A stretch of DNA of 38,175 nucleotides from Helicobacteraceae bacterium (GTDB lineage: Bacteria > Campylobacterota > Campylobacteria > Campylobacterales > Sulfurimonadaceae), in the NCBI GenBank assembly GCA_026988515.1, contig JALSLA010000081.1:1-38175 (forward strand), in the 5' to 3' direction. Positions within the stretch are counted from its first letter, which is position 1, and every line of letters starts with the position of its first letter. Positions 13,265-23,409 of this stretch are shown here, piece after piece. Both the position numbers and the translations under genes were made by a program. The notes beneath the pieces were generated by a model, which worked only from the letters and a program-made list of their open reading frames with translations, was not told the DNA's origin and did no database searches.

Positions 13265-14641
13265 TTGAGCAGAACGGTTTTAGCTATTGATATTGGTTCT
13301 ACCAAGGTATGCGCTATTATTGCTGATATCAGTGATGATAACGATATCAAAGTTACCGGTGCCGGCGTTTCTAAGGCACAAGGTCTGAAAAAAGGAAGTA
13401 TTACCAATATTGAACTGGCTTCTAAATCTATAAAAAATGCACTTAATGATGCCAAGCGCGTCTCGGGAGCCAACATTGAAAGTGCCATTGTCTCCATCTC
13501 GGGAGCGTATGCGAAAAGCTTGAACTCCAGCGGTATTGTCAATATTATCAACAAAGAGATCGGTATTAAAGAGATTGAACGTGTGATGCATACTTCTTTG
13601 TATAATGCCAATATCCCAAACGACTACGAAGTACTGCACACCCTGCCCTATAACTTTAAAGTAGACGATCAGGATTTTATTGAAGATCCTCTGGGAATGA
13701 ATGCATCGCGTCTTGAAGTGGAAACCCATATTATTACCACACAAAAATCAAACTTACATAATCTGAAAAAAGCCGTCAAAGCTGCCGGTGTTGACGTTGA
13801 AAATATTATTTTAAGCGGCTATGCTTCTGCCATTGCAACGCTCAACGAGGATGAAAAAGAGTTGGGTGTCGCCGTGATTGATATGGGAGGCAATACAAGC
13901 AATCTTGTCATTCACTCCGGAAATTCTATTCGCTATAACGACTTTTTGGGTGTAGGCTCCAATCATATAACCAATGATCTTTCCATGGCACTGCACACGC
14001 CTTTAAATGTTGCCGACAGTGTGAAAATGACCTATGGCTCACTTCATACACCGACGAATGATCTTATTGAACTGCCTATTATCGGTGATGAAAACTCAAC
14101 CCATGAAGTCTCTTTGGAGGTAGTCCATAACGTTATTTATGCCCGTGTGGAAGAGACCTTAATGATTATTGCCCAATCACTTGAAAAAAGTGGTTTAAAA
14201 GAGCATATCGGTGCCGGAGTCGTTCTGACCGGCGGCTTTACTAAAATGGACGGCATCCGTGAACTTGCCGTTGCCATTTTCGATAATATGCCGGTACGTT
14301 TGGCAAAACCCATTGAAATGGACGGTCTGTTTGATACCTTACGTGATCCCGCCTACTCCGGTGCTGTCGGTCTTATTCGCTATGCAGCAGGGAAATATTC
14401 TCCCTACGAAATTGATGTCAACAAAAAGATGCGTCACTCCAATGAAAATCCTCTTGAGAGTGAAAAGGTCTCGTTGGAAGATATTACAAGCAAACCCATC
14501 GCCATAGAAGAACCTCTGCAAGAAGAAGAGATTTTTGACATTAAAAATGAACTGACATCACTCCCTGAAAAAAAGAGTAAAAAGGGTGATGATATCAGTG
14601 TATTTAGTAAATTTTGGAATTGGGTGACCCAATTATTTTAA
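13265..14641 (+). CDS. ftsA: Cell division protein FtsA
   Basis: 'TVLAIDIGSTKVCAIIADI', 'VAVIDMGGNTSNLVIHSG', 'GVVLTGGFTKMDG'; adjacent to ftsZ; initiates at TTG. Confidence 0.96.
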   Translation: MSRTVLAIDIGSTKVCAIIADISDDNDIKVTGAGVSKAQGLKKGSITNIELASKSIKNALNDAKRVSGANIESAIVSISGAYAKSLNSSGIVNIINKEIGIKEIERVMHTSLYNANIPNDYEVLHTLPYNFKVDDQDFIEDPLGMNASRLEVETHIITTQKSNLHNLKKAVKAAGVDVENIILSGYASAIATLNEDEKELGVAVIDMGGNTSNLVIHSGNSIRYNDFLGVGSNHITNDLSMALHTPLNVADSVKMTYGSLHTPTNDLIELPIIGDENSTHEVSLEVVHNVIYARVEETLMIIAQSLEKSGLKEHIGAGVVLTGGFTKMDGIRELAVAIFDNMPVRLAKPIEMDGLFDTLRDPAYSGAVGLIRYAAGKYSPYEIDVNKKMRHSNENPLESEKVSLEDITSKPIAIEEPLQEEEIFDIKNELTSLPEKKSKKGDDISVFSKFWNWVTQLF

Positions 14642-14663
14642 GCAATTTTAAGGAGAGTAAAGC

Positions 14664-15779
14664 ATGGAACCATTTAAAATAGAAGAGTCGGTACCGTTAA
14701 CCGGTGCCCGAATTATAGCAGTCGGTGTCGGTGGCGGCGGCGGTAATATGATTGGGCACATGCTCAATGAGAATGTTGCCGGCATTGAGATGGTATTGGC
14801 AAATACCGATGCACAGGTACTTGATGTTGCTACCGGCGCCAGTAAAATTCAATTGGGAGCAAAACTGACCAAAGGCTTGGGTGCGGGCATGAAGCCTGAG
14901 GTAGGTCGTGACTCTGCATTGGAAAACTATGAAGAGATTCGTGCCCAGCTTGAAGGTGCCGATATTGTTTTTATTGCGGCAGGTCTTGGAGGCGGTACCG
15001 GTACCGGAGCTGCTCCGGTTATTGCCCAAATTGCCAAAGAGGTCGGAGCGCTAACCATCTCAGTCGTAACCAAGCCGTTTGGTTTTGAAGGTCGCAAACG
15101 CCTTAAACTTGCTGAAGAAGGGCTTCAAGAACTTAAAGAGGCCAGTGACTCTATTGTTGTCATTCCTAACGATAAGCTCCTCTCTATTATTGACAGAAAA
15201 CTGGGAATGCGTGAGAGTTTTAAAATTGTCGATAGCGTTTTAGCACAGGCGGTCAGCGGTACGTCCGGAGTCATCTTGGCCAGTGGCGACAATGACATCA
15301 ACCTTGACTTTGCCGACCTCAAAACCGTTATGAGCCATCAGGGTATGGCACTGATGGGTGTCGGTGAGTTTCAGGGTGAAAATGCCGCTTATGAGGCCAT
15401 TAAAAGTGCCATTGAATCACCGTTACTCGACAACATGTCAATTAACGGTGCTATGGGTGTATTGGTTCACTTTAACATGCATCCGAACTTTTCCATGATA
15501 GAACTCAGTGAAGCGATGGAGGTCGTTCATGAAAGTGCCGATGAAGAGGCCGAAGTTATCTTTGGTACAACCTCCGATGAGACCCTACCTGAAGATTTTG
15601 TAAAAATCACACTGGTTGCCACGGGTTTTGAAAGTGAGAAAGTCAACACAACATTTACCAAAAAAGAGCCTGAAGTTGAAAAGCCTCAGGTTGTACGACG
15701 TCCCAAATTGGTTGTCGGTGGTGATGTCAGTGAGGACTTTCTCGAAATCCCAACCTATATGCGTCAACAAAGAGATTAA
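14664..15779 (+). CDS. ftsZ: Cell division protein FtsZ
   Basis: '[16 protein letters not shown]', tubulin signature '[16 protein letters not shown]', C-terminal '[13 protein letters not shown]'. Confidence 0.99.
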   Translation: MEPFKIEESVPLTGARIIAVGVGGGGGNMIGHMLNENVAGIEMVLANTDAQVLDVATGASKIQLGAKLTKGLGAGMKPEVGRDSALENYEEIRAQLEGADIVFIAAGLGGGTGTGAAPVIAQIAKEVGALTISVVTKPFGFEGRKRLKLAEEGLQELKEASDSIVVIPNDKLLSIIDRKLGMRESFKIVDSVLAQAVSGTSGVILASGDNDINLDFADLKTVMSHQGMALMGVGEFQGENAAYEAIKSAIESPLLDNMSINGAMGVLVHFNMHPNFSMIELSEAMEVVHESADEEAEVIFGTTSDETLPEDFVKITLVATGFESEKVNTTFTKKEPEVEKPQVVRRPKLVVGGDVSEDFLEIPTYMRQQRD

Positions 15780-15791
15780 GCGCTTCCTGGT

Positions 15792-16094
15792 ATGTCCGCT
15801 TTTGAAACGCTTGTTAAAGCCAAAACTCTCCTTGGCTTAAACGAGCGCGCCACCCTCAAAGAGGTCAAACTCAAATACAAAAAACTGATTCGCCGGTGGC
15901 ATCCCGACAAACATCCTGATGATCCGCTCCATGCAACACAGATGAGTGCCCAAATTAACGAAGCTTATACTACGGTGCTGCGCTATATTCAAGAATATGA
16001 GTTCCCTTTTGATGAAGAACATCTTAAACAAAAAACCTTCACGCATGAGGAGTGGTGGGAGCATCGTTTCGGCACTAAAAAAGAGACCATTTAG
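15792..16094 (+). CDS. J-domain (DnaJ-like) protein
   Basis: 100 aa with 'LKYKKLIRRWHPDKHPDDP...QINEAYTTVLRYI', containing the HPD motif. Confidence 0.88.
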   Translation: MSAFETLVKAKTLLGLNERATLKEVKLKYKKLIRRWHPDKHPDDPLHATQMSAQINEAYTTVLRYIQEYEFPFDEEHLKQKTFTHEEWWEHRFGTKKETI

Positions 16095-16843
16095 TCAAAC
16101 TGAATGGGTCCCTTTGATGACGAATTAATAAACTGCTGAACCACAGGGTTGTTTGAGTGCCGAAATGTCGCTTCATCGCCAAACTCAATAATCTTACCAT
16201 CAAACAGCATTGCAAAATTATCACTCGCTTTAAATGTCTCGGCAACATCATGACTGATTAACACCGATGTCACATTAAGCTCATGTTGCAAGGTACGAAT
16301 CATCTGCGTAATCAGATCGCTCGTTACCGGATCAAGCCCTGACGTCGGCTCATCATACAAAATGATACTTGGCTCCAACGCTAACGTTCGTGCCAATCCC
16401 ACACGTTTTCGCATACCGCCGCTTAACTCTTCGGGAAAGAGTTTCTTGACCACAGAAGGCTTCAAACCAACCATTGAAAGTTTTTCATCAACCAGTTTGT
16501 CCACATCTTTACGACTGATATGTTGATGCTCGCGAATAGGAAACGCAACATTGTCTTCTATGTTCATACTGTCAAAGAGCGCACCGTTTTGAAAAAGAAA
16601 ACCGACTTTTTTACGAATCTGCAACAGTGTCTTCTCGTCAGCGCCGTTCACTTTAACACCATCAACAAAAATATCACCGCTGGTAGGTTGTAACAGACCG
16701 ACAATGTGTTTAATAATGGTCGATTTCCCCCCGCCGGAAACTCCAAAAATTGCCGTGGTTTCATGCGCAGGAATTGTTAAATTCACCCCGCGTAAAATTT
16801 CACGCTCACCAAAGCGCTTATGCACATCTTTAAAGACTATCAT
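16091..16843 (-). CDS. ABC transporter ATP-binding protein (MlaF/Ttg2A-like)
   Basis: Walker A 'FGVSGGGKSTIIKHIVGLLQP', signature 'EELSGGMRKRVGLARTLALEPSIILYDEPTSGLDP'. Confidence 0.92.
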   Translation of the reverse strand: MIVFKDVHKRFGEREILRGVNLTIPAHETTAIFGVSGGGKSTIIKHIVGLLQPTSGDIFVDGVKVNGADEKTLLQIRKKVGFLFQNGALFDSMNIEDNVAFPIREHQHISRKDVDKLVDEKLSMVGLKPSVVKKLFPEELSGGMRKRVGLARTLALEPSIILYDEPTSGLDPVTSDLITQMIRTLQHELNVTSVLISHDVAETFKASDNFAMLFDGKIIEFGDEATFRHSNNPVVQQFINSSSKGPIQFD

Positions 16844-17331
16844 TGTTTTACCACACGCAGCAGCATCACGCGGCGAAAGAAGAGTACCCCCAATGCCAGT
16901 GCCAATATTTTAAAATCCAATTCGCTGGCTTTGTGCAACGCATCAAATGCGTCACTCTGCGTTGCGGCAATACCGAGTGCCTGCATCTCTAAAATTTTAG
17001 GCGCATAAACACCGCTAAACATCAATGAAGTTCCAATAACGACCAATGCAGCAATTTGTGCAATGCCGTCACGCCGAAGCGCTCGATACTCCAATACTTC
17101 ATAGACAAAGACTGCCATGCTCAGTCCATAAATCCAGTAGGAGAAACGGTGAAAAATTTCACCCATCAAAATCCCCTCGTTGTAGTGACTAAGCAGTGCC
17201 GTAGCAAGGTAATGCTCGGAATTAAAAACTACGGAAGCGACAATAATGCCCAATACCAGTACCGCTCCGAAACTTGCGCCTAAAAGCAGCAGATAGGCCA
17301 ATTCAATATAGATATTATTGCGTCTGTTCAT
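16840..17331 (-). CDS. DUF4149-like membrane protein
   Basis: 163 aa, four predicted TM segments; 'GEIFHRFSYWIYGLS' and overall pattern resemble DUF4149. Confidence 0.7.
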   Translation of the reverse strand: MNRRNNIYIELAYLLLLGASFGAVLVLGIIVASVVFNSEHYLATALLSHYNEGILMGEIFHRFSYWIYGLSMAVFVYEVLEYRALRRDGIAQIAALVVIGTSLMFSGVYAPKILEMQALGIAATQSDAFDALHKASELDFKILALALGVLFFRRVMLLRVVKQ

Positions 17332-18160
17332 CGGTTACCTTCATAATAAATCCTCGATCGAATCCGGAATAATCCTTATAAAATTCTAATGATTGTATCT
17401 TAAAATCACTAAGATATGCTTCAATTGCCGCTTTTTGATCGTAACCCATTTCACATGTCAATAATGCAACACGGCGCTGTAACACCTCGTCAAGAAGCGC
17501 CTTAATGATCTCATCGCCCTGACTGCCGCCAAAAAGTGCGGTATCGGGTTCATAAGAGAGATTAGACTCCAGCACGGCGGTATCGGCAATATACGGCGGG
17601 TTTGAAACAACCACATCAATAGGCTCATTAACCGATGAGAGCAGGTTTCCGTGTCGCAGTTCAATACGCTCTTTCAAACCGAAACACTCTATGTTACGCT
17701 GCGCAATACGCAGCGCTTCGGTACTAATATCTACACCTATGAAATGTGCATGCGGCAGATGTTGTGCCAGTATAATACTGATGATACCGCTACCTATACC
17801 GACTTCGACAATACAAAGATGTTCATCGGGATTTACATGTAAAAGCGTCTTTTCTATTAACAGCTCCGTCTCCGGTCTGGGAATCAATGCTCCTTGCTGA
17901 ATAAAAAACTCTTGCGAGTAGAAACTCACACGTTGAGAAATATACTCTAAAGGTTCATTGGCAGCACGCCGTGTTATCCATTGACGAAGCCTTTGCGTAT
18001 CATCAAGAACCGTCATCTCATTGCGTATGAGCCACAGCGCATCTTTGTTGTAAAAAGCACGCAATAACAATTCGGCTTCATGCCGCGGTTCAGACACAAT
18101 GCCTTCAAGTGCCGAGGCACTAAAAACAATCCACTCTTTTAGCGTACTTGGATCGGACAT
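17315..18160 (-). CDS. prmC: Peptide chain release factor N(5)-glutamine methyltransferase PrmC
   Basis: 'IPRPETELLIEKTL', 'VEVGIGSGIISIILAQ', 'VVSNPPYI' methyltransferase motifs. Confidence 0.96.
   Translation of the reverse strand: MSDPSTLKEWIVFSASALEGIVSEPRHEAELLLRAFYNKDALWLIRNEMTVLDDTQRLRQWITRRAANEPLEYISQRVSFYSQEFFIQQGALIPRPETELLIEKTLLHVNPDEHLCIVEVGIGSGIISIILAQHLPHAHFIGVDISTEALRIAQRNIECFGLKERIELRHGNLLSSVNEPIDVVVSNPPYIADTAVLESNLSYEPDTALFGGSQGDEIIKALLDEVLQRRVALLTCEMGYDQKAAIEAYLSDFKIQSLEFYKDYSGFDRGFIMKVTDEQTQ
17832..17843. repeat. Iterated palindrome TTTACATGTAAA (perfect)
   Basis: Inside prmC (codes L-H-V on minus). Confidence 0.9.
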
Positions 18161-19389
18161 TCACCCTCTAATGCACTGTTATCGCCGCAGTAGATATCGA
18201 CACCAAGCTCTTTAAAACGTTCCAATACCGGAGGATGGGTATAATAGAAGAAGATATAGAGCGGATGTGAAAGCGGAAAGCTTTTGTTTTCCGTTACCAG
18301 TTTAGTCAATGCCGAAACAAGATGTTCTTCACCCCCGAGTTCCGCTCCTTTTTTATCGGCTGCAAACTCGTTATGACGACTTACCATACCCATGATCGGC
18401 ATCATAATAAAGCTCAACAGGGACATCAACAGCAAAAACAAGATGATCACCACCGCAGGCGATTGGCTAATACCCAGCTCCATATAGAGCGATTCGGGTA
18501 AGTTACCAAAGATGGCAAACATGACAAACAACATAGCGCCAATAGCCGCTATGTTTTTGTAAATATCCCCATGGGTAAAGTGCCCGAGTTCATGTCCCAA
18601 AACGGCTAAAAGTTCATGATGAGACAGCTTCTGCAGCAACGTGTCAAAGAGCACAACCCGCTTGGTTTTTCCCAAACCGCCAAAGTAGGCATTAAGCCGT
18701 GCATCACGCTTGCTGGCATCGCTCACAAAAACACCGCTACTTGTAAAACCGGTTTGCTCCATTAATCTAGCAATTTTAGCATTTAGTTCCGCATCATCAA
18801 GCGGGGAGAGTTTATCAAAAAACATCGCACGCAGTGTCGGAAAAAACATATTTAACAAAATAATGACAGCAAAAATAAAAAGGAAACTCCATAACCACCA
18901 TAACGTTGAACTGCTCATGATCAGTGCTACCGTATAGATAACGATACCGCCTAACACTACTGTCAATAGTGTCGAAATTAACGTATCTTTAATATACTGG
19001 GTATAGCTGGAACGATTAAAGCCGAACTTTGCATCCAAAACAAATTTTTGATACCACTCTAACGGCAAATGAACAATGCCTCCAATGATAATAAAACTCA
19101 ATACCACCGCTACGGCTTTAAGTGCGTCATCCTGAATTAAAAAGAAATTATCAAGCCAGACAATTCCTGCATCGAGCCAGAAAATAAAGAGTAAATATTC
19201 AATAAATGTCCCTATAATAGAGAGTTTCTCTTTGGATATGGCATATTCTGCCGCCTGTAGATATTCTGCTGTACTCAGCAAGACCGCTTGCTGTCGTTTT
19301 GCTCGGTTTATAAAACCGATTTGCATAATACTGATGTATATTCTAAAAAGTACATAGACCGTATATAGTGCCATGATGAACATTAACAT
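18139..19389 (-). CDS. M48 family metallopeptidase (Ste24-like)
   Basis: 'VLGHELGHFTHGDIYKN' (HExxH), 'RHNEFAADKKGAELGG', multiple TM segments. Confidence 0.94.
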   Translation of the reverse strand: MLMFIMALYTVYVLFRIYISIMQIGFINRAKRQQAVLLSTAEYLQAAEYAISKEKLSIIGTFIEYLLFIFWLDAGIVWLDNFFLIQDDALKAVAVVLSFIIIGGIVHLPLEWYQKFVLDAKFGFNRSSYTQYIKDTLISTLLTVVLGGIVIYTVALIMSSSTLWWLWSFLFIFAVIILLNMFFPTLRAMFFDKLSPLDDAELNAKIARLMEQTGFTSSGVFVSDASKRDARLNAYFGGLGKTKRVVLFDTLLQKLSHHELLAVLGHELGHFTHGDIYKNIAAIGAMLFVMFAIFGNLPESLYMELGISQSPAVVIILFLLLMSLLSFIMMPIMGMVSRHNEFAADKKGAELGGEEHLVSALTKLVTENKSFPLSHPLYIFFYYTHPPVLERFKELGVDIYCGDNSALEGECPIQVR

Positions 19390-19432
19390 TCAACTACGCC
19401 TTTGTTTTCTGAAATTGTATCAGATTAGTTGT

Positions 19433-19624
19433 TTATTTTGTTGTTATTTTTGTAATAGTGTCATTTATAGGGATGCTGTCTTCTACATCTGAAAACACTG
19501 TTTTCGCTCCAACATAAATAGAACCTATCACCAATCCGGCAATAATAACCGCCCAAACAACACGGCGTTTTTCACCTTTTAACGTATTGTAATCTTCAAT
19601 CTCTTGTAGTGTCGGTTCACTCAT
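19433..19624 (-). CDS. Small single-TM protein of unknown function
   Basis: ORF track 19433..19666; likely start MSEPTLQEIEDYNTLKGEKRRVV at 19624 preceded by an AAGGAGA SD; one TM helix. Confidence 0.7.
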   Translation of the reverse strand: MSEPTLQEIEDYNTLKGEKRRVVWAVIIAGLVIGSIYVGAKTVFSDVEDSIPINDTITKITTK

Positions 19625-19756
19625 TGTATCTCCTTTTTTGTTAGTATCATACAGTAACATCACCATTAATGCCGTAAAAATTAGAGTTAGCCTGACGATT
19701 TAAGTAGATTTTTTGTTTTATTTTAGCGTCAAACCACTGTTCTGTTTTCTTCTGAA

Positions 19757-19765
19757 TGCTATAAT
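19757..19765 (+). promoter_or_regulatory. Candidate extended -10 promoter element TGCTATAAT
   Basis: Exact TGnTATAAT, 7 nt before the ATG at 19773. Confidence 0.45.
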
Positions 19766-19772
19766 ACGTTTT

Positions 19773-20075
19773 ATGAAACACGACTTTATACCGCACATCG
19801 ATCCCACACCGATTCTAAAGAAGAAAGAGTGCCGTTTTTTTGCCTACCTGCTCATGCTTTTTTTAAAATTCGGTGCGGCACTGTTTGGACTGATAGTATG
19901 GTACCTTTACGGTCTGTACTATGGCATTTCCTCCTTTTTAGTTTTTTATCTGATCATCGGAATTATTCGTTCCAAACTGCTGCATGCTTCCATACCGAAG
20001 CTCCAGCAAGAGTACCACTATACCGACCATGCCATTGCTACATGGTACGTTAAACGGGTCGTTGTCTGTGAATAG
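19773..20075 (+). CDS. Small membrane protein of unknown function
   Basis: ORF track starts at 19713; likely start MKHDFIPHIDPTPILKKKE at 19773, following an extended -10-like TGCTATAAT; two TM segments. Confidence 0.65.
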   Translation: MKHDFIPHIDPTPILKKKECRFFAYLLMLFLKFGAALFGLIVWYLYGLYYGISSFLVFYLIIGIIRSKLLHASIPKLQQEYHYTDHAIATWYVKRVVVCE

Positions 20076-20078
20076 CAA

Positions 20079-20090
20079 TTTACATGTAAA
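20079..20090. repeat. Iterated palindrome TTTACATGTAAA (perfect)
   Basis: Intergenic, 8 bp upstream of the ABC-F start, abutting its AAAGG SD-like sequence. Confidence 0.9.
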
Positions 20091-20098
20091 AGGTTCTT

Positions 20099-22063
20099 AT
20101 GGCACTGGTTGATCTACTCAATATCTCAAAGCATTATGAAGCACAAACCATTTTAAATGAGATCAACTTTCATGTTAATGAAGGAGAACGCATTGTTATT
20201 GTCGGTAAAAACGGTAGCGGTAAATCGACCATTATGAAAATTATAGACAATTCACTCGAACCTGACAGCGGTGAACGAATTTGCAGACAAAACCTTCACA
20301 TAAAGATGCTTGCACAGGTTCCAAAATTTGAGGAAGGTCATAGTGTCCGTGATGCCGTCGAAGCGGGTTTAGGTGAATTAAAATCGGCAAAACTGCGCTT
20401 CGATGCGCTCTCTGAGATGCTTATTGATGATTTTGAGAACAAAACACTTTTAGAGGAACATGCGACACTCTCTCACTATCTTGACCACCACAATGCATGG
20501 AATTTAGATGAAAAAATTGAGCGTGTGTTAGAATTTTTCCAACTTAAAATATATGAAAACCGATCGGTTCATCTGTTAAGCGGCGGCGAACAGCGGCGTG
20601 TCGCACTGGCATCACTGCTACTTCAAAAGCCGGACGTGCTTCTGCTTGACGAACCGACAAACCATCTTGACGTCTATATGGTCGAATTTTTAGAGGAGCT
20701 CATCTTAAAAGAGAAATTTACGCTTGTTTTTATTTCACACGACCGTTATTTTATTGACCAAATTGCCACCAAAACCGTAGAAATAGAAGACGCCAAACTA
20801 CGTGAATTCAAAGGGGGCTATTCCAATTACTTGACACAAAAAGCCGAACTTTTGCATGCCATGCAAAAAAAGCATGAAAACTTACTGCGTCTGCTTAAAG
20901 CCGAAAATGAATGGCTCGGCAAAAGTGTCCGTGCGCGTCTCAAACGAAACGAAGGGCGTAAAAAACGGGTCTTAGAGCTGCGTGAAGAGGCAAAAAATAA
21001 CCCGGCACGTATTAACAAAATTAAAATGGAGCTGCAACGCGAAGCAAAACATTTTAATCGCGACAAAAGCGTCAATAAACAAAAAATGCTCTTTGAAATT
21101 GAGAATCTCAGCATTACTCTGGGCGAAAAAGAGCTTATTCGCAACTTCTCTACACGTATCTTGCAACGTGATGTTATTGCCATTGTCGGTCCTAACGGCA
21201 GCGGTAAATCCACCCTGTTAAAAGCATTATTGGGACGGCTTAAGCCAACAAACGGTGTGATCAAACAGGGCGATTTCAGTATTGGCTATTTTGATCAGCA
21301 CCGTGAAATGCTGGATGACTCCAAAAACCTTATTGAAACCTTTTGTCCTATGGGCGGGGATCGTGTCGAAGTACAAGGAAAAAATTTACATGTATATGGT
21401 TACCTTAAAAATTTTCTCTTTCCACGAGAGTTTTTAGATAAAAAAATCGGCATATTAAGCGGCGGTGAAAAAAATCGTGTTGCCCTGGCCCTGCTCTTTA
21501 CCAAAAAGGTAGATTGTCTTATTTTAGATGAACCGACCAATGACTTGGATATTCCAACCATTAATATTTTAGAAGAGCAGCTGCAGCACTTTTCGGGTGC
21601 CGTCATTATGGTGAGTCACGACCGTTACTTTGTCGATAAAATTGCTAAAAAGCTTTTTATATTTCAAGGTGACGGCACCATCGAAGAGTCATTTCAGCAA
21701 TACAGCCAATATCTTGAAATTGAAAAAGAGCTCCGTGACGTCATTGCTATTGGGCAACACAGTAAACCTGCGACTACACATAAATCTTCAAACCGTACCG
21801 AAAAACAAAAACCTTTAAAGCTCTCCTTTAATGAAAAAAAACTGCTGGAGATACTGCCTCAAGAGATTGAACAACTCGAAATACAGATGCAAGAACTCAC
21901 CAACTGTCTGGCAGATCCGTCATGCTACGAAGAAAAGGGCATTACCGTTTTGGCGAAAGAGCTCAATGAAATCGAAGTATGTTACGAAAAAAAGGTCGAA
22001 GCACTTCTTGACATTGAAGAAAAGCTTGAACATATCGAAGCACAAAAAAGTGTGACCGCATAA
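20099..22063 (+). CDS. ABC-F family ATPase (Uup-like)
   Basis: 654 aa with two ATPase domains: 'VGKNGSGKSTIMKII', 'LSGGEQRRVALASLLLQKPDVLLLDEPTNHLD', 'VGPNGSGKSTLLKALLG', 'LDEPTNDLDIPTINILE'. Confidence 0.96.
   Translation: MALVDLLNISKHYEAQTILNEINFHVNEGERIVIVGKNGSGKSTIMKIIDNSLEPDSGERICRQNLHIKMLAQVPKFEEGHSVRDAVEAGLGELKSAKLRFDALSEMLIDDFENKTLLEEHATLSHYLDHHNAWNLDEKIERVLEFFQLKIYENRSVHLLSGGEQRRVALASLLLQKPDVLLLDEPTNHLDVYMVEFLEELILKEKFTLVFISHDRYFIDQIATKTVEIEDAKLREFKGGYSNYLTQKAELLHAMQKKHENLLRLLKAENEWLGKSVRARLKRNEGRKKRVLELREEAKNNPARINKIKMELQREAKHFNRDKSVNKQKMLFEIENLSITLGEKELIRNFSTRILQRDVIAIVGPNGSGKSTLLKALLGRLKPTNGVIKQGDFSIGYFDQHREMLDDSKNLIETFCPMGGDRVEVQGKNLHVYGYLKNFLFPREFLDKKIGILSGGEKNRVALALLFTKKVDCLILDEPTNDLDIPTINILEEQLQHFSGAVIMVSHDRYFVDKIAKKLFIFQGDGTIEESFQQYSQYLEIEKELRDVIAIGQHSKPATTHKSSNRTEKQKPLKLSFNEKKLLEILPQEIEQLEIQMQELTNCLADPSCYEEKGITVLAKELNEIEVCYEKKVEALLDIEEKLEHIEAQKSVTA
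21385..21396. repeat. Iterated palindrome, variant TTTACATGTATA
   Basis: Inside the ABC-F CDS (codes L-H-V). Confidence 0.8.
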
Positions 22064-22179
22064 TGGTTTACACCGTAACATTCTGAAAAAAACAAAGTAG
22101 TTAAAAAAATTATATTGTGTCATGCTTCAGATACGGTATGGTTCCGTATTACAAATCACCTATTAAGGATTCTTATATT

Positions 22180-22866
22180 ATGAAACTATTCCGAACACTT
22201 CTTCTTATGCTCACTTCCATTGCCACAGCTCTTTATGCCAATCCGACGCCCGACGCCAAAGTTATTATTGACAGAATGATTGTCGCTTACGGGGGAGATC
22301 ACAACATTCAAAAACTCAATGCATATGAGCAGTTTTGGAATATTGAGACCAAAACAACCGATACCAACGGTACCGATACGCGCATGGTCATGATGCCCAA
22401 CTCACTCTCTACGGAGCTTGTCTATCCCAACAAAACCGAAACGCGCATGCTGCACAATAACTACGGTACCAAAACGTTTGACAATCAAACGATTCAAGCA
22501 AAAGGTCCTATGCTTGATGCTATGAAACTCCAACTGATGCGCCTCTACACTCCCTTGGTGCTTCAAAAGAAACTATCGCATATCACTGCTTCTGAAGATG
22601 CCACGCACTATATATTAACGCTTCCGCAAGGCACAATTACTACCATCTACTTTGTCTCTAAAGAGAACTATCTCGTTGAGAAGGTTATTGGAAAACTTCA
22701 GATGGGCAATCAGGCAATGGAGTTTGTAACGCTCTATAAAGATTACCGACCCCTTCAAGGAGTTATGGTAGCGTATAAAGAGGTGAAGTATGCCGGCAGT
22801 ATCAATACGGCAATCATGCACCTCAAAAAGATGCACTTTTTAGCAGCACCTAAAATTCGGCACTAA
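22180..22866 (+). CDS. Periplasmic protein with signal peptide, LolA/outer-membrane lipoprotein-sorting-like
   Basis: ORF track 22117; likely start MKLFRTLLLMLTSIATALYANPTPDAKVIIDRMIVAYGG at 22180; signal peptide and beta-rich domain. Confidence 0.6.
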   Translation: MKLFRTLLLMLTSIATALYANPTPDAKVIIDRMIVAYGGDHNIQKLNAYEQFWNIETKTTDTNGTDTRMVMMPNSLSTELVYPNKTETRMLHNNYGTKTFDNQTIQAKGPMLDAMKLQLMRLYTPLVLQKKLSHITASEDATHYILTLPQGTITTIYFVSKENYLVEKVIGKLQMGNQAMEFVTLYKDYRPLQGVMVAYKEVKYAGSINTAIMHLKKMHFLAAPKIRH

Positions 22867-22883
22867 GCACTACTTGAGTGCTT
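22865..22883. terminator. Candidate hairpin at a convergent gene junction
   Basis: AAGCACT-ACTTG-AGTGCTT: perfect 7-bp stem, 5-nt loop, spanning the stop codons of the convergent genes 22180..22866(+) and 22870..23310(-). No clear T-tract. Confidence 0.4.
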
Positions 22884-23310
22884 CTCTGCGACGAATAAGT
22901 ACCGAAAGACGCTCTAAGGCAAAGCGACGCTGAGCGCTAATGTATTCAGGGTATTTGTACCCTTTTGCCGTCATTACGGCATGCAGTTTTTGCAACGAAC
23001 TGTTGTGAATAGTACCATATTTTATTTTCATCTCTTCGGCAAACCGTAAAAAGAACATCAATAGTACCGCTTGGGCTTTCTCATCGGTTTTACCGGAGCG
23101 AATCACTTCAATGAACTCGTCGCCCATGGTCACAATATTATATTCACCCCACATATCCAGCTTCAAAGCATCTTCTTGAGCCATATAGCCCAAAATATTG
23201 AGATTTAACTCCAAAAACATCTTATTGGTTTTATCGCACACTAAATTGTGTTGCGCCAACCTTCGTTGATATTGGGCAATCTCTGCTTGTAACGGTTTAA
23301 AAAAACTCAT
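22870..23310 (-). CDS. Conserved protein of unknown function
   Basis: 146 aa ORF with AAGGAAA SD upstream of MSFFKPLQAEIAQYQRRL; no domain recognised. Confidence 0.75.
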   Translation of the reverse strand: MSFFKPLQAEIAQYQRRLAQHNLVCDKTNKMFLELNLNILGYMAQEDALKLDMWGEYNIVTMGDEFIEVIRSGKTDEKAQAVLLMFFLRFAEEMKIKYGTIHNSSLQKLHAVMTAKGYKYPEYISAQRRFALERLSVLIRRREALK

Positions 23311-23363
23311 CTGTTTCCTTTATAATATACACCGTATTATCACCTAAAATGCGTAAAAAAGAA

Positions 23364-23375
23364 GATACATGTAAA
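23364..23375. repeat. Iterated palindrome, variant GATACATGTAAA
   Basis: Intergenic between 23310 and 23410. Confidence 0.75.
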
Positions 23376-23409
23376 ATATATCTCCCCATTTTTAGTTTCT
23401 GTAAAGAAA

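Noticed and set aside
13280-13744. Long minus-strand ORFs opposite ftsA/ftsZ (13195..13611, 13280..13744, 14697..15029)
   Set aside because: Entirely antisense to well-recognised ftsA/ftsZ; composition typical of shadow ORFs.
14729-14747. GGC-rich microrepeat in ftsZ
   Set aside because: Explained by the conserved FtsZ glycine-rich nucleotide-binding loop (GVGGGGGN).
15433-15438. Other ACATGT hexamers (9512, 15433, 17453, 27732, 28307, 28714, 37929)
   Set aside because: Lack the flanking T/A that defines the iterated palindrome; counted as background.
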